From: Myxococcota bacterium
GTDB taxonomy: Bacteria; Myxococcota_A; Polyangia; HGW-17; JAJRWW01
DNA length: 15,735 bases
Direction of reading: 5' to 3'
NCBI GenBank assembly: GCA_024276595.1
Contig: JAJRWW010000065.1
Coordinates: 1 to 15,735 of the forward strand
Below, piece after piece: positions 12,909 to 15,735 of the stretch. A model generated the notes under the pieces. That model searched no databases. It was given only the letters and a program-made list of their open reading frames with translations, and had not been told where the DNA came from. A program made the position numbers and the translations under genes. How positions within the stretch are numbered: position 1 is the stretch's first letter; each line of letters begins with the position of its first letter.

Positions 12909-15290
12909 TTGGCTGCCAGGCTCCACGGCTTTTTGCTGCTCCGGCATCCCATGGATCCGGCTGAGGCCGGGTCCAAGGCGACCCACCTCGCCCACCTAGC
13001 CTCCCTTGGGGCCGTGGTGCCACCGTCGGTGGTGGTCCCGGCGCGAGCCCACGCAGATGCGCTGGCAGCGGCGCAGGGAGGGAAGCCCTGCGAGCTTTCC
13101 CGGGAGATGCTCCAGGAGCTCCCGGCGGCCCTCGCCCACCTGGGACCCTCCCCCTGGGTGGTGCGCACCTCCGCCCCGGACGAGGACCTCCCTGGCGGCT
13201 CGGCGGCGGGCCTGTTCCTGAGCGAGCTGGGCCTCAGGAGCAAGGAGGCCGTCGCCTCCGCGGTGGCGCGCTGCTGGCGAGCCTCCCGTGATCGGCTGGT
13301 GCGAGAGTACCTCGATGCCCTGGGACACCCGGGCGCTCCGGCCCCAGTGGGAGTGCTCATCCAACCCCAGGTTGCCGCCGAGCTGGCAGGGGTGCTATTC
13401 ACCCGAGACCCGACCGAGGGCCCTCGATCTCCCCACCTGGTTTGCGAGCTGGCCCGGGCCAGCACTCTGGCAGTCACCGCTGGCCTGGTGACTCCGGCTC
13501 TCCACAGGCTCCACCGGGACGGGGGCGGCGTGACCTCAGGTCGCCTCCCGGAGGGCTCCCTCAGGGAGCTGCTGGCGCTGGCGAGCTGGGCAGAGGAGGT
13601 CGTGGGGGGCCCAGCGGACGTGGAGCTGGCCTTCACGGGAGCTGGCCTCGTGGCCCTGCAGGTTCGCCCCATCACCGCCTTTGACCGGCCCGCCTTCTAC
13701 CAGCCTGGCATCCACCAGCCCACCTGCCACCCTTCCTCCCTGGATCAGCTCTCCGAAGGCGCCGTCGCTCTCGGTCCCACGGAGGAGCCCGGGCTGCCCT
13801 GGATCCCCGACCGGGCCCACAACCCGGACCCCCTGTCTCCCCTGCACGCATCCCTCATCGAGAGGCTGGACCGGATCCCCTCCCTTCCCTTCAGTATGCG
13901 CTGTGTCCACGGATACCTCTGCTACGCACCCAGACCAGACGCCACTTTGCCTCAGCAGGAGGACCCGGAGAGCACCTGTGGGGCCTGGCCCGAACGTCGT
14001 CGCCACCTGGAGCGGCTTGTGGAGGGGCTGGAGGGGCTGGAGGGGCTGGAGACACCGAGGACGCCGCATGGGGTGGAGCAGCCGGAGATGCCGGAGGGCC
14101 CTCCCCCCCCTCCCCTCCGCGCCGCGCTGGAGCTCTTCGACCTGCTCTACGAAAGATACGCGACCCTTGCGGGAGCACCACTGACCAGCTCCCGGCGGCA
14201 CCTGGCCGCCAGGATCGACGACCGGCTCTGGGCAGGCGAGCTGACCCATGAGCAGCTCGCACAGGCCCTCGGCTCCGTGCGCTCGCCCCTGGCCAGGCGG
14301 ATGGGCGACCTGGCCACACTGGCAGCGACCCGACCTGGCCTCGTCGCTGGTCTGGCTGCTGGCGAGTCGGTGGACTCCCTTCCGGGCGGCGCCGAGCTGG
14401 AGGGGCGCCTGGCTGCGCTGATCCATGACCTGGGGGCTCTGCCCCCAGTCTGGGACCTGGCAGTCCCAACCCTCGCCGAGTCACCGGGCGCACTGCGACG
14501 AGCCCTGGCCAGCCTCTCCCAAAGGGTCGCAAGTGACCCTGCGACCTCCCTGGAGAGCCCCCCTGACCCAACGCCCGCCAGAGGACCCGAGGCCGAGCGG
14601 CCGGGGGAGAGCCCTCCCCGGCCACAGGTGTCCGGCCCGGACCCACGGGGGCCGGCCATTTCACCCTCTGCCCTGGCGAACCTGGGGGCGGACGAGGAGG
14701 ACGACCTGCTCTTCGCCCGGGGCATGGCTGTCCTCCGGCGTCTCTGCCTGAGGGCGGGAGATCTGCTCCTTGCTGAGGGCCGCCTGGACCACCGAGAGGA
14801 CGTGTTCCGGCTGGACCTGGAGACCCTGGTGGCGGCCCTGGAGGCCGACGCCGGCGCCGACACGAACCTGCGAGCGCGCCTCCTGCAGGGCCCAGGTCAG
14901 GCCGACCATGTCCACTCAGGAGCCCCCGGGGAAGCTCCCGCGCAGCACCCACACGCCCCCGTGGTCCTCCGTGGGCACGGCATCGGCTCCGGCGAGGTGC
15001 GGGCCAGGGCCCTGGTGCTCCAGGAGCTTCCCACGGATCTCGAGGCCGTGATCTCGCTGGTGACCGGACGGATCCTCGTCTGCCCCACACTCCTGCCCTC
15101 GGCTGTGGTGATCCTGGCACACGCGGCAGGCGTGGCCACCGACCATGGGGGGCTGCTCAGCCACGGAGCGATCCTGGCCAGGGAGCTGAACCTCCCGGCG
15201 GTGCTTGGTGTCCGTGGAGCCACCGCGTCGCTCAGAACTGGCGATCTACTGTGGCTGGACGCCGACCGAGGCATCCTGGCGCGCCTGTAG
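12909..15290 (+). CDS. PEP-synthase/rifampicin-phosphotransferase-like dikinase family protein
   Basis: This is a three-part phosphotransferase of 793 residues. The N-terminal ATP-grasp domain (PPDK_N type) shows GSKATHLAHL (21-30, K23), VRTSAPDEDLPGGSAAG (85-101), AGVLFTRDP (160-168) and ADVELAF...LQVRPIT (236-256). A divergent middle region (about 260-700) has no clear family match and contains a GLE repeat and a Pro-rich linker (about 550-585). The C-terminus is a swivelling phosphohistidine domain, DHGGLLSHGAILAREL (745-760), with H752 the probable phosphorylated residue. Such enzymes pass the beta-phosphate of ATP through His to an acceptor. The layout and the GGLLSHG motif resemble rifampicin phosphotransferase more than true PEP synthase, whose C-terminal PEP/pyruvate barrel is absent; the substrate cannot be told from sequence. 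The start is TTG 12909, which keeps the first beta strand (GFLLLRH); ATG 12951 is the alternative. Neither has a Shine-Dalgarno. Confidence 0.88.
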   Translation: MAARLHGFLLLRHPMDPAEAGSKATHLAHLASLGAVVPPSVVVPARAHADALAAAQGGKPCELSREMLQELPAALAHLGPSPWVVRTSAPDEDLPGGSAAGLFLSELGLRSKEAVASAVARCWRASRDRLVREYLDALGHPGAPAPVGVLIQPQVAAELAGVLFTRDPTEGPRSPHLVCELARASTLAVTAGLVTPALHRLHRDGGGVTSGRLPEGSLRELLALASWAEEVVGGPADVELAFTGAGLVALQVRPITAFDRPAFYQPGIHQPTCHPSSLDQLSEGAVALGPTEEPGLPWIPDRAHNPDPLSPLHASLIERLDRIPSLPFSMRCVHGYLCYAPRPDATLPQQEDPESTCGAWPERRRHLERLVEGLEGLEGLETPRTPHGVEQPEMPEGPPPPPLRAALELFDLLYERYATLAGAPLTSSRRHLAARIDDRLWAGELTHEQLAQALGSVRSPLARRMGDLATLAATRPGLVAGLAAGESVDSLPGGAELEGRLAALIHDLGALPPVWDLAVPTLAESPGALRRALASLSQRVASDPATSLESPPDPTPARGPEAERPGESPPRPQVSGPDPRGPAISPSALANLGADEEDDLLFARGMAVLRRLCLRAGDLLLAEGRLDHREDVFRLDLETLVAALEADAGADTNLRARLLQGPGQADHVHSGAPGEAPAQHPHAPVVLRGHGIGSGEVRARALVLQELPTDLEAVISLVTGRILVCPTLLPSAVVILAHAAGVATDHGGLLSHGAILARELNLPAVLGVRGATASLRTGDLLWLDADRGILARL
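14022..14048. repeat. Short 9-bp tandem repeat in the dikinase gene
   Basis: Three perfect head-to-tail copies of GAGGGGCTG encode a GLE triplet run in the divergent middle region of the enzyme. The repeat unit is again 9 bases, so length changes stay in frame. It is probably a flexible linker. Confidence 0.85.
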
Positions 15291-15316
15291 CGGCACCCAA
15301 ACCGCGGGGTGTGTCA

Positions 15317-15354
15317 GGTCGCCTGGGCACAGCCCCAGTCCTCGCACCTCGACC
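15317..15354. terminator. Possible hairpin between convergent genes
   Basis: In the 76-base gap between the two convergent genes, GGTCG (15317-15321) can pair with CGACC (15350-15354), enclosing CTGGG (15323-15327) paired with CCCAG (15334-15338). There is no T tract on either side, so if it terminates transcription it is not a classic intrinsic terminator. Confidence 0.2.
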
Positions 15355-15366
15355 CGGGGAGATGAC

Positions 15367-15720
15367 TCAGCCTCCGCCGACCCCTTCGCCGCCGGGCAGA
15401 GGGCTCGCAGACAGGCCACCGTCAGAAGAGACACTGGCCAGGAATGCCTGGTTCACTCGCTCCCGCAGATCCTTGCCAACCTTGAAGAAAGGCAGCTTCT
15501 TGGGCTGCACCTGCACCGTTGCCCCGGTGCGGGGATTGCGCCCCTCGTAGGCCTTGTAGGAGCGAACAGTGAAGCTGCCAAAACCACGAATCTCGATCCC
15601 TTCTCCGGACTTGAGGGAGTCAACCATTGTGTCGAACACACTGTTGACCACCAGCTCAGCCTTCCCCCTGGGCAGCTTGAGCTTGCTGGCCACCGCTTCG
15701 ATTAGCTCTGACTTCGTCAT
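15367..15720 (-). CDS. ihfB: IHF-beta/HU family DNA-binding protein with a C-terminal extension
   Basis: This nucleoid protein bends DNA as a dimer. It begins MTKSELIEAV, as IHF-beta proteins do, and has the family signature IEIRGFGSF (42-50) and the beta-arm tip GRNPRTG (60-66), where P63 would intercalate between base pairs. The usual end PFFKVGKDLRERVN (77-90) is followed by about 27 extra residues that are Ser/Gly-rich (ending GGEGVGGG), so the protein is 117 residues against about 90-105 in relatives. The ATG at 15720 has GGGGAG 9 bases upstream, at the window edge, so its promoter is outside. HU cannot be fully excluded, but MTKSELIE together with RGFGSF favours the IHF-beta subgroup. 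It converges with the dikinase gene. Confidence 0.94.
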   Translation of the reverse strand: MTKSELIEAVASKLKLPRGKAELVVNSVFDTMVDSLKSGEGIEIRGFGSFTVRSYKAYEGRNPRTGATVQVQPKKLPFFKVGKDLRERVNQAFLASVSSDGGLSASPLPGGEGVGGG

Positions 15721-15735
15721 CCGTGCTCGCTCCCC

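Noticed and set aside
11826..12995. A 389-codon minus-strand frame covering the PASTA gene and the upstream region.
   Set aside because: It is antisense to three clear PASTA domains and would overlap the LP2 start; composition is that of a shadow frame.

Overview
The window is GC-rich DNA from a Gram-negative bacterium, most likely a myxobacterium-like member of the former deltaproteobacteria (Myxococcota, Bradymonadota or relatives). Four things suggest this: large envelope lipoproteins with Asp/Cys-rich DxDxDG repeats and a myxobacterial-type disulfide repeat, a TatB/TatC pair, an IHF-beta-like protein, and a tail-anchored zinc-ribbon protein of a kind I associate with that group. This placement is inference; there is no rRNA or other taxonomic marker here.

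Layout, left to right. A minus-strand gene (37-1365) encodes a very basic exported protein with a regular cysteine-paired helical repeat. It is divergent from a plus-strand gene (1651-2685) for a zinc-ribbon protein with two C-terminal membrane helices. A long minus-strand block follows, read from right to left: lipoprotein LP2 (9736-11991), lipoprotein LP1 (7223-9562), a degenerate metallo-beta-lactamase/beta-CASP-like protein (6204-7163), a chemoreceptor without a sensor domain (4457-6103), tatB (3745-4446) and tatC (2759-3742). On the plus strand a membrane-anchored PASTA protein (12147-12866) is followed by a PEP-synthase/rifampicin-phosphotransferase-like enzyme (12909-15290). An IHF-beta/HU family gene (15367-15720, minus) closes the window.

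How the genes fit together. The chemoreceptor, tatB and tatC are packed with gaps of 10 and 2 bases and probably form one transcript. LP1 and the degenerate hydrolase are close enough, or overlap by 4 bases with an alternative start, to be translationally coupled. LP1 and LP2 are paralogous in architecture and probably act at the cell surface. The PASTA protein and the enzyme lie in the same frame, separated by one TAG codon, and have a strong candidate promoter that would give an almost leaderless mRNA.

I see no mobile element, CRISPR array, phage gene, tRNA or rRNA. The most unusual items are the Cys-paired repeat protein, the collagen-like Gly-X-Y tail on TatC built from a 9-bp tandem repeat, the hydrolase that has lost its metal ligands, and the leaderless PASTA start.
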